Shown: positions 1 through 11,894 of the stretch, one piece after another
Position numbering within the stretch: the first letter of the stretch is position 1
Layout: each line of letters opens with the position of its first letter
Source of the DNA: Pohlia nutans
Taxonomy: Eukaryota > Streptophyta > Bryopsida > Bryales > Mniaceae
Direction of reading: 5' to 3'
Assembly: GCA_022496805.1 (NCBI GenBank)
Contig: CM040085.1
Location: forward strand, 20,117,811-20,181,810
DNA: 64,000 nt
Program-made: the position numbers and the translations under genes
Notes under the pieces: model-generated
The model's input: only the letters and a program-made list of their open reading frames with translations
What the model was told of the DNA's origin: nothing
The model's database searches: none

Positions 1-705
1 TTCCATCACATGGTGGGCTACCCGTCGGGGCTCGGGTTCTTGCTCGTCCACCGCGAGTCGTTCTGCGTGCAACCCTCCCCGGCGGGCACCGTGGAGCTGC
101 TGCGCAACCAACCCGCCGACGACGGCGCCGATTGCCACATCATGTGCCCTGCGGACAACACCATGAACCTCCTGCAATTCGCGGCGCTCAACCTGGGACT
201 GCTCCAACTGGAACGCATCGGCTTAGTGGCAGTCCAGAAGCGGATGCGGTCGCTGGTGCAATGGCTGCTCAAGCAGTTGCGCAGCTTGCGACACAACGAG
301 GACAATTCGCGCCACCTCGTGCGCGTGTACGGCTCGCACGCGGCGAAAGACCGGGGCAGCATCGTCAGCTTTAATGTGATCGACTTCTCCGGGACGGTGC
401 TGCCACCCGAGATTGTGCGCAAGATGGCGGCCCGGTGCAACATCAAAGTGGCGGTGGGGAACTTCAACAATCCCGGGCTGGCCAATCTGCTGGGCGGTGC
501 CGCTCACGAGCGATCGAATGTGGACGTGGGCATTCTGGAGAAGAACTGGGGGTTCATGGCGGTGCGAGCCTCCTTTGGCCCTGTCTCTAGCTTCTCCGAT
601 GTGTACCGACTCGTGCAGTTTCTGTCGAGGTTTCGTGACGAGGAGTTTCTTGCTTCCGAAGCCATGGGCTTCATTCAGGAACGAAATCAAGCACGGGAAC
701 GATGA
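1..705 (+). CDS. Molybdenum cofactor sulfurase-like protein, 3' part (class V aminotransferase fold)
   Basis: The reading frame is open from the first base to a TGA at 703-705, giving the C-terminal 234 residues; the start lies outside the window. The GYPSGLGFLLV segment near the window edge, the later SFNVIDFSGTVLPPEIV segment and the NFNNPGLANLLGG segment match the order seen in MOCOS-type class V PLP proteins (a GYPTGLG-like motif after the PLP site, and a late conserved loop). True MOCOS enzymes sulfurate the molybdenum cofactor; plants also carry MOCOS-like paralogues of unclear activity. The family has a PLP lysine just before the GYP motif, but here the residues are F-H-H-M, so the Schiff-base lysine appears to be histidine. 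That points to a paralogue rather than ABA3-type sulfurase. The fragment is GC-rich with no intron. Family call fairly sure, exact activity unknown. Confidence 0.72.
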   Translation, partial: FHHMVGYPSGLGFLLVHRESFCVQPSPAGTVELLRNQPADDGADCHIMCPADNTMNLLQFAALNLGLLQLERIGLVAVQKRMRSLVQWLLKQLRSLRHNEDNSRHLVRVYGSHAAKDRGSIVSFNVIDFSGTVLPPEIVRKMAARCNIKVAVGNFNNPGLANLLGGAAHERSNVDVGILEKNWGFMAVRASFGPVSSFSDVYRLVQFLSRFRDEEFLASEAMGFIQERNQARER

Positions 706-2073
706 AACCACATATTCAATTGTTACACCATCCTCTCCACTCAATTCTCTGTGTCATTCTTGGGGCTCCACATCAAAGATGATCTTACAACTGGCTTAAC
801 ACACGACCTATATATGATTGCTTCAGACAAGGATGGTGCTCAAGAATGTTATATTGCAGCGGGGGGACTGAACATATTGGTATATTATTGGTCTTCATTT
901 ACTTCTATATTTTTCTACCTATGTTTGATGGGCATGGGCTATGGGTATAGAAGGAACAGAGATTGGAATTTTTTAGGTGTTGTTATTATTGAATTCTTCC
1001 CCTGGACTTGGTTGGCAAACAACATCATTGAAGGCTCGTTTACGCTGCCGACGGAAAAGATTTTTGCCTTCCTGTGATAGAAAGTGTTTGCAAGCGCGAC
1101 TCATCTGAACAACCCTTGAGTTGTAGAAATTCAGGTACAAACTTTACATCATGTATTGGTGATTTTTATGTGTTTATCTTTTTACATAAGTGTATTAATC
1201 CCGAATTAAAAATTACAATAGAAAGTCCACTTTGGAAGCTCACTATAGTTAATTATAGTAACTTATCTTATTCCTACCATTCAACATTGTAGACCATATT
1301 TTCTTTTATCTAGTGATACAATTTATGACTCCTACAGCTATGGAAGTGACCGTTTTTGGTCATTTTGGGACACTTGGGTTTAATTTAGAGGTGTTCTCAA
1401 ACAAAAAGCTTTACTAGTTTGTGTTTTTGATGCGAGTTTGCAAGCAAAGATCGTGATTTGATTGCTAAGTTTCAGATGAATTATTTGCTTGTGACCAGGA
1501 GCGATGCGAAGCTACCGAGCTGGGAATTACCGGCATATGGTTTTTTTTTGTACGCAAGAATTGTATTATTATTTGTCAAGCAGAATGGTAGATTATACCA
1601 ACGTGAACTTTTTTTTGGTATGCAAGAGGTGTACTATTATTAGTGAGGTAGATAATCTGGTTACGGTTGTAAACATTCTAGTAGCAGATTGATTGCAAGA
1701 TTGCAGTTTTAGTGAAATTGAAATAAACAGTGTAATGTAGGTGGATATTCTACGAAGCAGTACCTTATCAGATTGAAGTGTTATTCAGCTTTCCTGTATT
1801 GAAAGGCTACGAAACCCATCTCATTTTTATGAAAATAGGATTCTGTGCACAAATGATTAAGAAAAAGCAGCTTAAACATGGACCTTTATTACATTGCCCG
1901 AACTGATTTTTACAAACTAATGACAATACAGTCGGCTCATCAGCAAAGCCACTGCAACTACCATATGCACAAAAAAGCTTCCATGTTTGCGAACACCTAC
2001 GAGTCCGTAGAACTCATTTTAAACCACTTGCTGGTTTAAATGAGGCATAATTTCCAACTTTCATAATCTAACT
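706..2073. other. Intergenic, no gene seen
   Basis: AT-rich DNA between the convergent ends of the MOCOS-like and VOC genes, presumably including both 3'UTRs. Frames at 751-1077 and 1074-1292 are open, but they lack coding-like composition and recognisable motifs. No repeat with clear ends was found. Confidence 0.5.
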
Positions 2074-2937
2074 CTACTTAGCAACAAAGGAACCCATGCG
2101 AACAATATTCCCATAGATGTCCTTCACGTACGAGACTTTCTGCATCCAGGGCTTGTCCTCAGGCTCGGCCACAGGTTTTGCTCCTTGGGATATAGCGTGC
2201 TGTGTATTCACAAACCATTCACGAAATGAGGCAAATCCAGATGTCTGGCCCTGTGCTTCTATACAAATATGCTTAATTCAAACTCACTAGTAGATTCATG
2301 GACATTGATAAACTTCACAAACAAACACAAGTCACCTTCTGAACAGCATAATCACACACAATACTAATCAAATACTTCTATTCTGGTTACCTTGTATGCA
2401 GCCTCCACATCGGGGAAGTTGAGGCAAATGTCAACGGTGTTATTTCCTTCGTCTGACACACCTCCAATCAACTTAGTCTCGTGCTGCTTCAGGGGCGTGA
2501 ATGCCAGTGTCGTAGCTCCAGTTTCCATTTCAATCCATCTACATATCACATGGTAGGTATGTCAACATCTAAAGGGTTGTTACACTATCCTCTCAAAAAG
2601 TTTAGTGCAACAATGTGCCGAAATGGAGGTCTGCCAATCAGCAACTGATTTTTTTTACCAAGCACACCATTTCTTAGGTCGTCCCTAATTAAGTGAATAT
2701 GATGCACAATCTTTAATCAAAATTCTCTCCTAAGATTTATTTTACCAGTAAAAAATTGAATTTCGAACTTCAACACAATATCACGGACAGGACTCAAGCA
2801 GCTGTTGTAACTCACGAGTTAGCCTTGTTCTGAGGTCGAATCTCCAGGCCGAATGCCTTTTTGTAAAACTCGGCAGCCTGGTTCACATCCGGAACGTACA
2901 CGATAACGTAAGCGAGGCGAGCACCATTTTCAGCCAT
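2074..2937 (-). CDS. Glyoxalase/VOC superfamily protein, three exons
   Basis: Exons on the minus strand are 2937-2816, 2538-2391 and 2199-2074, with introns 2815-2539 and 2390-2200. All have GT/AG ends and the phases fit (2, then 0). The product is 131 residues, a usual length for a single VOC domain. It opens MAENGARLAYVIVYVPDVN, continues with AAEFYKKAFGLEIRPQNKA and WIEMETGATTLAFTP, and ends DIYGNIVRMGSFVAK. The strand pattern and the closing VRMGSF match plant glyoxalase-like stress proteins of the DSI-1VOC type. These are small cytosolic proteins that may bind metals or detoxify dicarbonyls; true glyoxalase I activity is not shown. The start was chosen because the next upstream codons are non-coding and a TGTGCAG acceptor lies just before it (AG at 2947-2946). 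An upstream GC-rich exon ending near 3532 at a perfect GTAAGT donor is therefore probably 5'UTR. The putative UTR intron holds a TTAA-family fragment. Confidence 0.85.
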
Positions 2938-3067
2938 TTTCCCTGCACATCATCACAAGAAATTTAGGGTGGTACTCTTTCACAAGAAATAATTCCTCAG
3001 CAAATGTACTTGTCGATTGCCAAAAATGTGAGCTGTTAATGAACAGAACTGACAATGAGTATCTTAA

Positions 3068-3290
3068 CCCCGAAGCGACTAAAACCCCCAATATGGCCAT
3101 CTGCATCATTGAACTTTGCAACGGTGGCATTTTCTCATTTTACCTCGGTTCTCTGATTGCAATACATCAATACAAAATGCTCTTGTTCTATATTACAAGA
3201 TCAACAGTGTCGATCGTGTCAAACTGAAGTCATTTCACACAAACAGATGATTTGCAACAGGGGGGTCCAATTTTCCTACACTAATGAACC
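3068..3290. mobile_element. Partial TTAA-flanked element
   Basis: After a TTAA at 3064-3067 the sequence CCCCGAAGCG begins a stretch that closely matches the complete element at 24652-24881 (shared AATATGGCCA, TTTGCAAC and GGGGTCCAATTTTCC segments). Similarity fades after about 3290, so the right terminus appears lost. It lies in the putative 5'UTR intron of the VOC gene. Confidence 0.6.
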
Positions 3291-3299
3291 TAAAGAAAC

Positions 3300-4133
3300 G
3301 TCCCCAAAGCGTCTCCTGCCTAAAGAAACGCACGGCACATGCACCTCGCACCTAAACTCCTTGTGTCACTCAACCCGTAGCCACATGACAATGGGTTCAC
3401 CTTACGATATGCCGAAACCACGAAGTATGGAGATGCGAACGATATCACCGAAGAACGTCAAAGAAAGCTGATTGCGAAAATCAAGAACACAAGTAAAGCG
3501 AAGTACAATACACGAGAACGATTTAACTTACATACTTGTTATGAGTCTCTTGCAGTGGAAAAAGCAGGAAGGTTGCCATGGAGAAGCCTGAAGTGCGAGG
3601 GCCACTTGGCTGTACAGGGGCCGCACCAAGTGGAACACGAAGGACGTCTGTCGACATGAAGGACCAAGAAGCCGCCACACACCTGGTGGCCATGACGAAG
3701 CTGGAGGACAGTTCTGGACAGAACTCGACAGTGGAAGACGCATTTTCTGCCACGGAATTGGCGATTTGCCACGGTTTAGAATTTAGGTTCTTGTCACGGA
3801 GGACAGTTACACTCACTCCCTGGCATAAAATTGATAGGCTCACTCAACTTTTTGTGACCTCTCAAGTCTCAGATGCCGGGTTAGGGCTGATTTACGTGAC
3901 GGGCCAAGGTGAAAGCCAATTCATAGGAAATAGTGGCTGAGGTTAAAAAGGGAGGGAGCTTTAACACCACCCCACGGGAAGTGAATTGGGATTCCATTTT
4001 TGTCAACCCAATTCTCTTCCTTGGGGCCGTGTCAGATTTTGTCTTTAGTGCATTAGAATATAATTTTAGCCCATTAGAATATGAATTTTAGGGAATGGCC
4101 ATAACTTCATCATGCAAGGAATTTCTCTAAATT
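3300..4133. other. Putative promoter and 5'UTR exon region of the VOC gene
   Basis: The segment from about 3532 to 3900 is GC-richer than its surroundings. On the minus strand it ends in TAT|GTAAGT at 3532/3531, a consensus donor that pairs with the acceptor just before the VOC start codon. Long open frames on both strands here share no recognised motif and are probably incidental to base composition. Confidence 0.4.
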
Positions 4134-4396
4134 CCCCCCGGACGTTAATGCAAGAGGACAAAACTGCCCCCAATTTTGAACATGTAGGGGCCCACCTTAA
4201 AAAATAACCCCCTCTTCCAAGGGTTTAAAATTCCTAAGAGGGTCCCCCTAGACCAAATTTGGTATATAGGCCCCAAATTTGCAAAAAAAATTGACAAAAA
4301 AGGATCCTAGGGTGCCCAGAATGGAAATTTCAGAAAATCGAGCCTATGGGTGAACAGTGCTTGCATTAACGTCCGGGGGGGGGGGGGGGGGGGGGG
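4134..4396. mobile_element. MITE-like element ending in a poly-G run
   Basis: The left end CCCCCCGGACGTTAATGCAAG (from 4134) is matched in inverted orientation by the right end from 4360. The right end runs into 22 consecutive G (4375-4396). The interior has no coding potential. The terminal homopolymer differs in length between the two ends (6 C versus 22 G), which suggests slippage after insertion. No target-site duplication can be assigned because of the homopolymer. Confidence 0.6.
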
Positions 4397-5327
4397 AGCT
4401 TTAGGGTCGGGGCATGCAAAGGCCTTGGAGTTGATTTCGTGCATTAAACCAATCACATACAAGGATTCATGCTCCAAATCGGTCTTTGCCATCATGTAAG
4501 AGCATGGCCACCCATGCCCTCCTAGAGTCTTTCACACTCAAGAACTAAATGAAAAGTACAAAGGGCCCTTTAGAAATGCCTATTGACTCTTAATCTTAGC
4601 GTGTTGAGAAATGGCCTTTCAAATCACTATTTAGTTGATTATATCCCACATTCTACTTGTGATTGGTTCATTGATTATTCGATGTGCACTTTTGATGTGT
4701 GAAGGGCGTACAAGGGTGGAGGAGTGTAAGTGCAAGGGCTCTTCAAATGTAGATGAATAATTTAAGTGAGTCAGCTCTAGCATGCGTGGGTGTGAATGTT
4801 CTAAAACGGCCCTTAGTACCGATATAGGAAGAGGTTCTCCTTGTATGGCTTCTTCTAGCGTAACTTTGTTCAATTTTTTTCAACCCTTGCCCCCGTATTG
4901 GTCCTACCGAGGTAATTTTGCGAAGCAGATTTTCTACTTTTTCCTCCTGTAAATTTCAGAAAAATCCAGGAGCATTACAGAAAGCATGAACCCCTAAATA
5001 GGCCCTATCAATAAAATCAACGAAGCCAAATACCAGAGACAGCCTTTTGACAATTTTCTGACTTATTGCCTAGCCAGCTTGTGTGAATTTCAAAATCTGA
5101 TAGGAGCTGGCCAACAAAAGAAGCCCACATCCCAAGTATGTTCAACCTCCCTAAGCAGGGATAGGGGAAAAAAATATTTATGACAAAAAATTAAACCTAC
5201 TTACACCCCCTCCTCTAAGGGCCTACTTGAGGGTTCAGACTTTCTGTAATGATGGTGTCAATGTCGTGAGGTGCATTGGTTTTTAGTAAAAAGAAACTAC
5301 AAAGGGCATAAAATCTACCTCACAAAA
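4397..5327. other. Intergenic, no gene seen
   Basis: AT-rich sequence without coding-like frames or clear terminal repeats. Confidence 0.4.
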
Positions 5328-5590
5328 GAGGCACCAAGGATAAATCTTGCTACATATGTCTTTCAGACATGGATAGAAAAACTACCCCATGACTCCTTTA
5401 TTTACAATGGTCCTTAGGCCAATATTATAATTATAATTATTTTAATAGACACTTGTTGTATACACATACTCATGTATACACATACATACATGAGTACCAA
5501 GGATAAGCCTTGCTCTCTATGATTTTGAAACATAGATAGATGAATTACCTTTATGAACTCTTTGTTTATGATTGTCTTTGTATTAGCGTT
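5328..5590. repeat. Local direct repeat, related copy at 40722-40806
   Basis: Two copies of a roughly 90 bp module (around 5328-5410 and 5493-5585) share ACCAAGGATAA, CTTGCT and a GATAGA segment. A third copy lies at 40722-40806. They look like decayed dispersed-repeat pieces. Confidence 0.45.
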
Positions 5591-5599
5591 AGAGAGAGG

Positions 5600-8500
5600 G
5601 TAACTTTGCCCCAAAGTATCAACGTGAATGAAGAGTTTGTTAGAGGAAGTGCTACCAACTTGGCCACCAGGACCAAGATGGCTTATGCTACCCTTGATGC
5701 ACTCATTTGAAGAAGGATTAAGATTATAATTTTTATCGTAATTGTGGACATTTTTTGTTTACACATACAATGAAAGGGAGAGAAATGTTTACTCCTCACA
5801 ATCAAAAGTTCATATTCTATGTGATTCTATATTCATAATTAGATCTACTATATACTCAAGCTTATAAGCAAGTGGGCAGGTGCATGCACATGTATATTTT
5901 GCTTGAAATCTAAAATAAGGCATAAATAGTGTCTAGGTTATGGTTTCAAAAATCACTATTTTTTTCAACCAAGGCTATGATCCAAAAATCACAACCTTGT
6001 TTCATCCCTTCAAATTAAGGCCATAGTTCAAAGGCCATAAGTGTTTTATCCCTTCCAATTGAGGCATGTGTTTAGGCTTCATAATTGTGTTTTATTCCTT
6101 CCAACTAGGCAATGCAAGCAAAGCATGGGTTTAAAAGTCATAACTATGTTCATTCCTTCCAAGCAAGCTCAAACATATGTTCAATATTTATAACCGTCTC
6201 TATTCTTTCCAATAAAAGCATGGGTTTTATTGTTTTGAAAATCACAACCATGTTCATCCCTTTCAATAAGACACATATTCAACAAGTTACAATCTTATTT
6301 CACCCCTTCCGTTGCACAAGATGAAATTTTAACTATTTCCAGGCAAGTGGCTTACACTGATCGAAACTAGAATATACATATTCCTATACCCAATGACTAT
6401 GGTCCCTAATTATACTATGGACATGTTCAGAAAGCAAAAGATGATGGCCATTTTTGGATAGAATTATACCATGGATTAAGAATATTCTGCCACAGAATTG
6501 GCGACTTGTTTTTATCCCACAAATCCAATGTTTGGGCAACCAATCATAAAACAAGTATTCCAACAAATGGCTGGCTCTAATCAATACCAACCTTTCATTT
6601 ATCAATATTATGTAGCCTTATGGCCACAAAAATAATTCAAAGTTTATCAAATGGCTAATTGACATAGAAGATGGGGCCATAAATAATCTCAATGATACAA
6701 TGAAAGGACCAGCTTTTGCCAATCCAAGATGTTCTCATTGCCTTTGAAATGTCACATGTAGCATCAATGGTGATGATGGCCGGGGTTCAGAGATATTTTA
6801 GGCCATAGTTTGCATTATTGGAAGCTTGTATAAGCATAGAGGTTTCTTCGAATATTTTAAAGGCAATGCTAATGCATACCCTAATCCGGGTGGATGCATG
6901 GTAGGATGCACATTTTTTTCGTCACAACGCACTAGAAGGTGCAATTTTCAAAGATTTAAAACATCCATTAGAGGATATTTGGACTCTCAAGAGGGCTTTC
7001 AAAGGAGGAGGTTGGAGGGCCTCTTTTGCATTAATATTTGTACTTCCAGAATATAGTACCAAGAGTAATAGGCTACATTCTGGAAAATGTGATGATGGGG
7101 AAGAGGATTCTGATTGGCCGGGTTAGAAGGCACTCATGTTGGCCGAGAAGAGACTGGTACAGGTTAATATTTGTTTATTGGGGAATGTGATGTAATAGAG
7201 CTAGCACTTGTACTCGAGGTGGAGGGCAATTAATAATATTTGGTGTTTCAATTTTTCAAGTTTTAACCCCTAAAAACAGTGAGTTTCAACGTGTTGCAAC
7301 TGTTTTCAAGTTCAATTCATTCTAAAATAGCACTGCATGCATATTGAAGTTTTAGTTAGCAATTCATTCCAAAATAGCACTTGATGAAAACAATGGGTTA
7401 AAACTTGGGAAAACTCAATTTTTCAATTAATAATATTTGGTGTTTCAATTTTTCAAACATAACCACTCTGAAGTAACTAGAGTCGCAAACTCAGGAAGCT
7501 TGGAAGTTTCAAATATTGATAAGAGTATCAGTCTGAATTCCGGCGGTTCAACCATGGCATTGATTCTATCACGAAAGACCTCATTGCATGTTGATTTCAC
7601 TCCTCTGTTCCACCGATCCTCCGAAACTACTTGAAATCCTCTGAATCTTGATCACGAGTTTTTGTGCTTATCAAAAACAAAATTTAATCTCAACTCGTCA
7701 AAAAAAAAGGATCGGCATATCCTGCAGCTTGCTTCTAACTCACAACAAAATATTTAATTGTTTTTCACTGCCAGGGATGACTTTGGGCTCCTCCCACTAG
7801 TATAGTGACCTCTGACGCAAAGGATTATAAAACTTCAAAAAGAGTACAAGCTAGGGAGGGTACTTCATACAAGATGGGGACTTCTATCTAGGTACCGCCC
7901 TTAAGTGAACCTACTTCAATTAATTTCAATTTGTGTCAAACTTTGGGGGCCCTCTTAAGAGTCCAAATATCCTCTAATCATAGACAAGTATAAAAATTAG
8001 TCTTAGTGTAAAATTCATTTTAGGTAGTTTAGGAATGTTAATCTTATGTTATCAAGACCAAAAATTTCATAAAATAATTATTATATTCTTATAAATACAT
8101 TAGATTTCTTAAAAACACTACATATGGCAATACACAAGTGCACTCCAATTTCATTCAAATTTCATGAAAAATACGATATTTCATATAATCTTGAGCATCG
8201 TTTGTAAAAATTAACATCGTCAATTTTTTTGGATTTTTTTACAAAATTTCAAGTATTTAAATGAAATCATTGTGTATTTTTAGCCTATTTATTTATTGAA
8301 TTCTTTTTTGGGTGTTTTTTTTGGCTGTCCTTTCAAATAATATTTTTTCATGTGGGAATTTTAATAAATTTTAAAATTTAGAATTAAACACAAACAATTT
8401 TTAAAATCAAATTTTGGATAGAAATTGGTCAATCTATTATTAAAACCCGTGGAAGTGAAGTCTTGAAATTTCAAAATTTTATACATTTTAATCAGTTTTG

Positions 8501-9408
8501 ACAAACTAAAAATTTATTATATGATTGATATATAAGTGATGTGTACTCATAGTTCATTTTAATTTTCATTGAGCCAATTCTATACATTTTTAAATAGGTT
8601 TGAAAACTAGTGTTTTTGATAAAATGCACAATGTGCACGAAATGCACTAAGGTGTACTAAATCTTAGCAGAATCTTTGTCCAAGAGTTGGTACACCCTAC
8701 CATGCATTTGCCCATCTGAAACCCTATTTTGCCATGTTGTACAAAGTGAGGGTTGTAAAACTTATTGGGAGCCACTTCTGTTTATTGTCTTGTTTTGCCA
8801 TCTAAGTCAAACACTAAACTCTTACTTAGTTTCCTTAAAGTTTGTGTTCAATGTCTATCAATCTCAATATTGAGACTCTAAATATTCAATGTTTATCAAT
8901 CATACATGCTTTAAATTTTGAGGATTAGGATGTCATATAGTCACTTGTTTCTGCATGTTTTGTTGCCAAGTTTTTACTTGGATTTTTCATCAAGTTTCTA
9001 TACAACGAGTGTCACATAAAATATCTCGTGGCCACACTTAGTACATTTAGTTCTAAATTTCACCTACACTAGATACTTTGATGCCATAGTAATTATCTCC
9101 AAAAAAAAACTGTAGTCATTTTTTCTTCCCCGGGCATTTCTGGGCAGCCACCCCAGCACACATGCCAAAAAAAGCTCAAAAAACTCTACAGTCCAGAGTT
9201 CGGGCAGGATTCAGGAACCACTGTAGAGCTGCAAACAGCGGTTTCTGAATTCCTTGGAACTTCAGTACTGTACATCCCGTAAGTTACTAGCTGTACATTC
9301 GTGGTCAAGTAGATTCATTGCATGTTGGAGCAGGTTCACAGATCAATCGATTAATTGATCGCTGAAGACGAGATCGTTTTGCACTTTTGCATCTGCATGC
9401 ACATGTCA
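5600..9408. other. Gene-free AT-rich region with a 33 bp direct repeat
   Basis: No convincing gene. A 33 bp direct repeat starts at about 7228 and 7424. It brackets a palindromic unit whose ends read TTTTAACCC near 7264 and GGGTTAAAA near 7394. The rest is AT-rich and without recognised features. Confidence 0.4.
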
Positions 9409-9539
9409 CACTAGAAGAAAAGAGGGACTTGTTCACTCAGCCTGGAGTGGGATTCTGAGTGAATTTGGCCACATTTGAGTGAGTTTGGTCACATCTGAGT
9501 GAACATGCTCAGTGTACAAGTCCCTCTTTTCTTCTAGTG
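9409..9539. mobile_element. CACTA-type MITE
   Basis: 131 bp element with perfect 24 bp terminal inverted repeats beginning CACTAGAAGAAAAGAGGG, flanked by a 3 bp duplication TCA (9406-9408 and 9540-9542). The interior has short GAGTGA/TTTGG repeats like CACTA subterminal arrays. The CACTA terminus plus 3 bp duplication is the signature of the En/Spm superfamily. Confidence 0.8.
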
Positions 9540-9839
9540 TCAGTTGCTTTAGAAAGTTATACACTGAATGAGTTACGTAGATTTTTGTTTTCTTGATCGA
9601 ACATAGAAACCAGTTTAGTTAGATTCAGAACACAACTAGAATGCGGAGCATGAATTTACCAAATTTTCATGAATGCAGAGTAATGAAAAACTTTGTTTTT
9701 CCATAGTGGAACCGTGATACGTTCATGTGTCCGAGGGTTCTAATTTCAAATATTGGAAAATCAAGGCTTTCCACTATTGAATTCTTTATGGAAAATGGGA
9801 GGCTTGCCACTATAGAAATGTGTGAGTTTCATAAGTAAG

Positions 9840-11150
9840 GTCATTTTGCTACCTAATATTTAATTAAAGTTCAAAAAGTAGGTTCGTCACCTAAAAATAG
9901 TATATTAATACTTTCGGCAATTTTCTCTTTAAATTTTTAAAAATTCGGCTTAATTTTTTTTTATAAATTCTCTTTAAATTTTTATCATGTACAACTCTCT
10001 TGCATTGGTTGACAAGTAATATGTGAGTGAAGAGTGGAGAATGCTCTGTGCATTATGCAAGTGGAGTGGAGTTCTATCCAACAATGCATATGGGATATAT
10101 AAACTTTGAGGTGAAGCACCTAGTTAGTCTTCATTTTTATAACACGCATAACTTTTGCATAGAGTTTTCAAATGACATAAAATTTGTTGGAGGTGAAAGA
10201 TTACTTGATTTCTGAACTTGTTTTAGACCAACAAAATTCCAAAAAAGTTGATCTTCTATGCACAAATGAGCTCCAAAAAACTGTTAGGAACGCATTTTAA
10301 TTTTTTGACCTTTACACGGCTGCAATGTTATGTCCATATTTTTTGCATAAAGACTTATTTTGACACAAAACTTGTTGGAGGGGGAAGAAGACTTGATTTC
10401 TCAACTTTTGTTAGTTGAACAAAATTCTATAAAACTTCATCTTCTATGTTCAATTGGACTCCAAAAATTTGTGTAGAACACATTTCAAAAGCTAGAGTCT
10501 TACTACTTCTTAACCCATATTCTTTGTGGACGGATGTAAGGTAGGATGTCCTAAAACCACCACCTCCCCCAATTATGACATGTAGACCTTTCTTGGGGCT
10601 ACCACAGTTGAGACTCAAAACCACCAATTTCACTATTCAAGTAGACCAATGGCATGCCAAGCATTGCGAAGAAATAGTTGGTGGTTTTGGGTATCATTAT
10701 GAGTGAAAGTTAGTACCACATAGTGTGGACATGGGGAAACCTAGAGGTTTGATTTGGGTCACATGTTACTTTCCACTTTGGAATTTTGTATAAAATTGAC
10801 AAATGCGAATTAGATGTTGCAAATTTTCACAATCCTCATCAAAACCTATTTTGAATGCGGTCATATATTTTTTTCGAATCTAGCACTGCCAAAAATAGGC
10901 CAGATTGCTTAAGTTGGTGGTTTTAGGACAATCAACCTTAAATGAACTTGATTACAAGAGCAACACCTTCTCTCTACTAAAATTCACACATGCTTCCATA
11001 CTAAGTAAAAATCTAGTGGAAAGTAACAATTTCTTACTATTCGGCAATTTTGAATTTTAATTTATATTATATTCGGCAAAAAATGCCAATAATATTCCGA
11101 AATTTTAGGCATCTATTTTAGAATTATTTTATGCCGAACCTTCTTGTAAA
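9840..11150. mobile_element. Decayed copy of a TA-flanked ~0.9 kb element, with a nested insertion
   Basis: This stretch is homologous over most of its length to the complete element at 49893-50807 (for example the shared AGGTGAAGCACCTAGTTAG segment near 10110 and 50150). Its left terminus is degraded and the right end is weak. It is interrupted by a 400 bp insertion at 10539-10938. No transposase frame is visible. Confidence 0.65.
10539..10938. mobile_element. TA-flanked MITE, family with AGGTTGGATG-like ends
   Basis: 400 bp element with inverted ends (AGGTAGGATGTCCTAAAACC on the left, the reverse complement of GGTTTTAGGACAATCAACCT on the right), flanked by TA (10537-10538 and 10939-10940). 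The homologous block at 50583-50584 carries the empty site: GACTAATG-TA-AATGAACTT there against GACGGATG-TA-[element]-TA-AATGAACTT here. A second copy lies at 61053-61432. TA duplication fits Tc1/mariner-type elements. Confidence 0.85.
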
Positions 11151-11403
11151 TTACTGTAGTCCAGACTTGGCTTTTGAAAAACTTAGGTGCCAAAATTTGG
11201 GTGCACCTACTGCCCACTCTATAGTTTCAATACAAGACCCATGAAAAATGGGGCCTTTCCACAGTTGGTGGTTCCACTGTACCAAAAAATAATTTTTTTT
11301 ACAAAGGGCACAACTCTCTCTTGAAGTTTCACTAGTGCATCATGAAGTTTCACTAGTGCACCAGCAAACTACCCATGAAAATTGGCCTATTTCAATACTC
11401 TTA

Positions 11404-11821
11404 GAGCATCCTCACCGTTTCTCCAGACCCTAAACCGCGATTGCTTGTATGGAGCCCGCATTGTTTTCGTCGCCCCACCGGGACTCGCACAGGAGCCCTT
11501 GACGTCGCGGGCTCTGGAAAAAACGTCCTCCTCTCGCTATCCTGTTGTATTCGTGTAGTTTTGTTGGAGCCCAAAGTGCGGGAATTGTGAGGCAAATTTC
11601 GTCTATTTTATGTTTAGGGAGTATGTGGCTCGACCAGGCTGCAGCTGTTGCACCCAAAAATGGTCGGTCAACGCGGGCGTGGCTTGTTCGCAGCTGTATT
11701 TCCCCCTGAAACCGCGTGGCAGCGGTGAGGCTCCCAAAATTTGGCGAGTCACAAGTTAAGATCCGGGCCCTCCAAAGCTCCTTCCCCGAGCCTTTGATCT
11801 GGAGAAACGGTGAGGATGCTC
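11404..11821. mobile_element. PIF/Harbinger-like MITE
   Basis: 418 bp, perfect 23 bp terminal inverted repeats beginning GAGCATCCTCACCGTTTCTC, flanked by TTA (11401-11403 and 11822-11824). The interior is GC-rich compared with its flanks. TTA duplication is typical of PIF/Harbinger. The minus-strand open frame inside shows no transposase motif. Confidence 0.85.
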
Positions 11822-11894
11822 TTAGGACACCCATGAAATCCACATTCTAGTTTCGAAACTGCACGTGCTTCGTTGAACATGACAGTTGCATTCA

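Noticed and set aside
751..1292. Open frames downstream of the MOCOS-like gene
   Set aside because: No motif, AT-rich codons and no splice logic connecting them to the upstream frame, which already has its own stop.
3523..3940. Open frames on both strands (up to 120 codons)
   Set aside because: Best explained as a GC-rich 5'UTR/promoter of the VOC gene; no homology and incompatible phase with the VOC exon.
11430..11843. 137-codon minus frame
   Set aside because: It lies almost wholly in the Harbinger-like MITE, including its terminal repeat, and shows no DDE or Myb-like motif.
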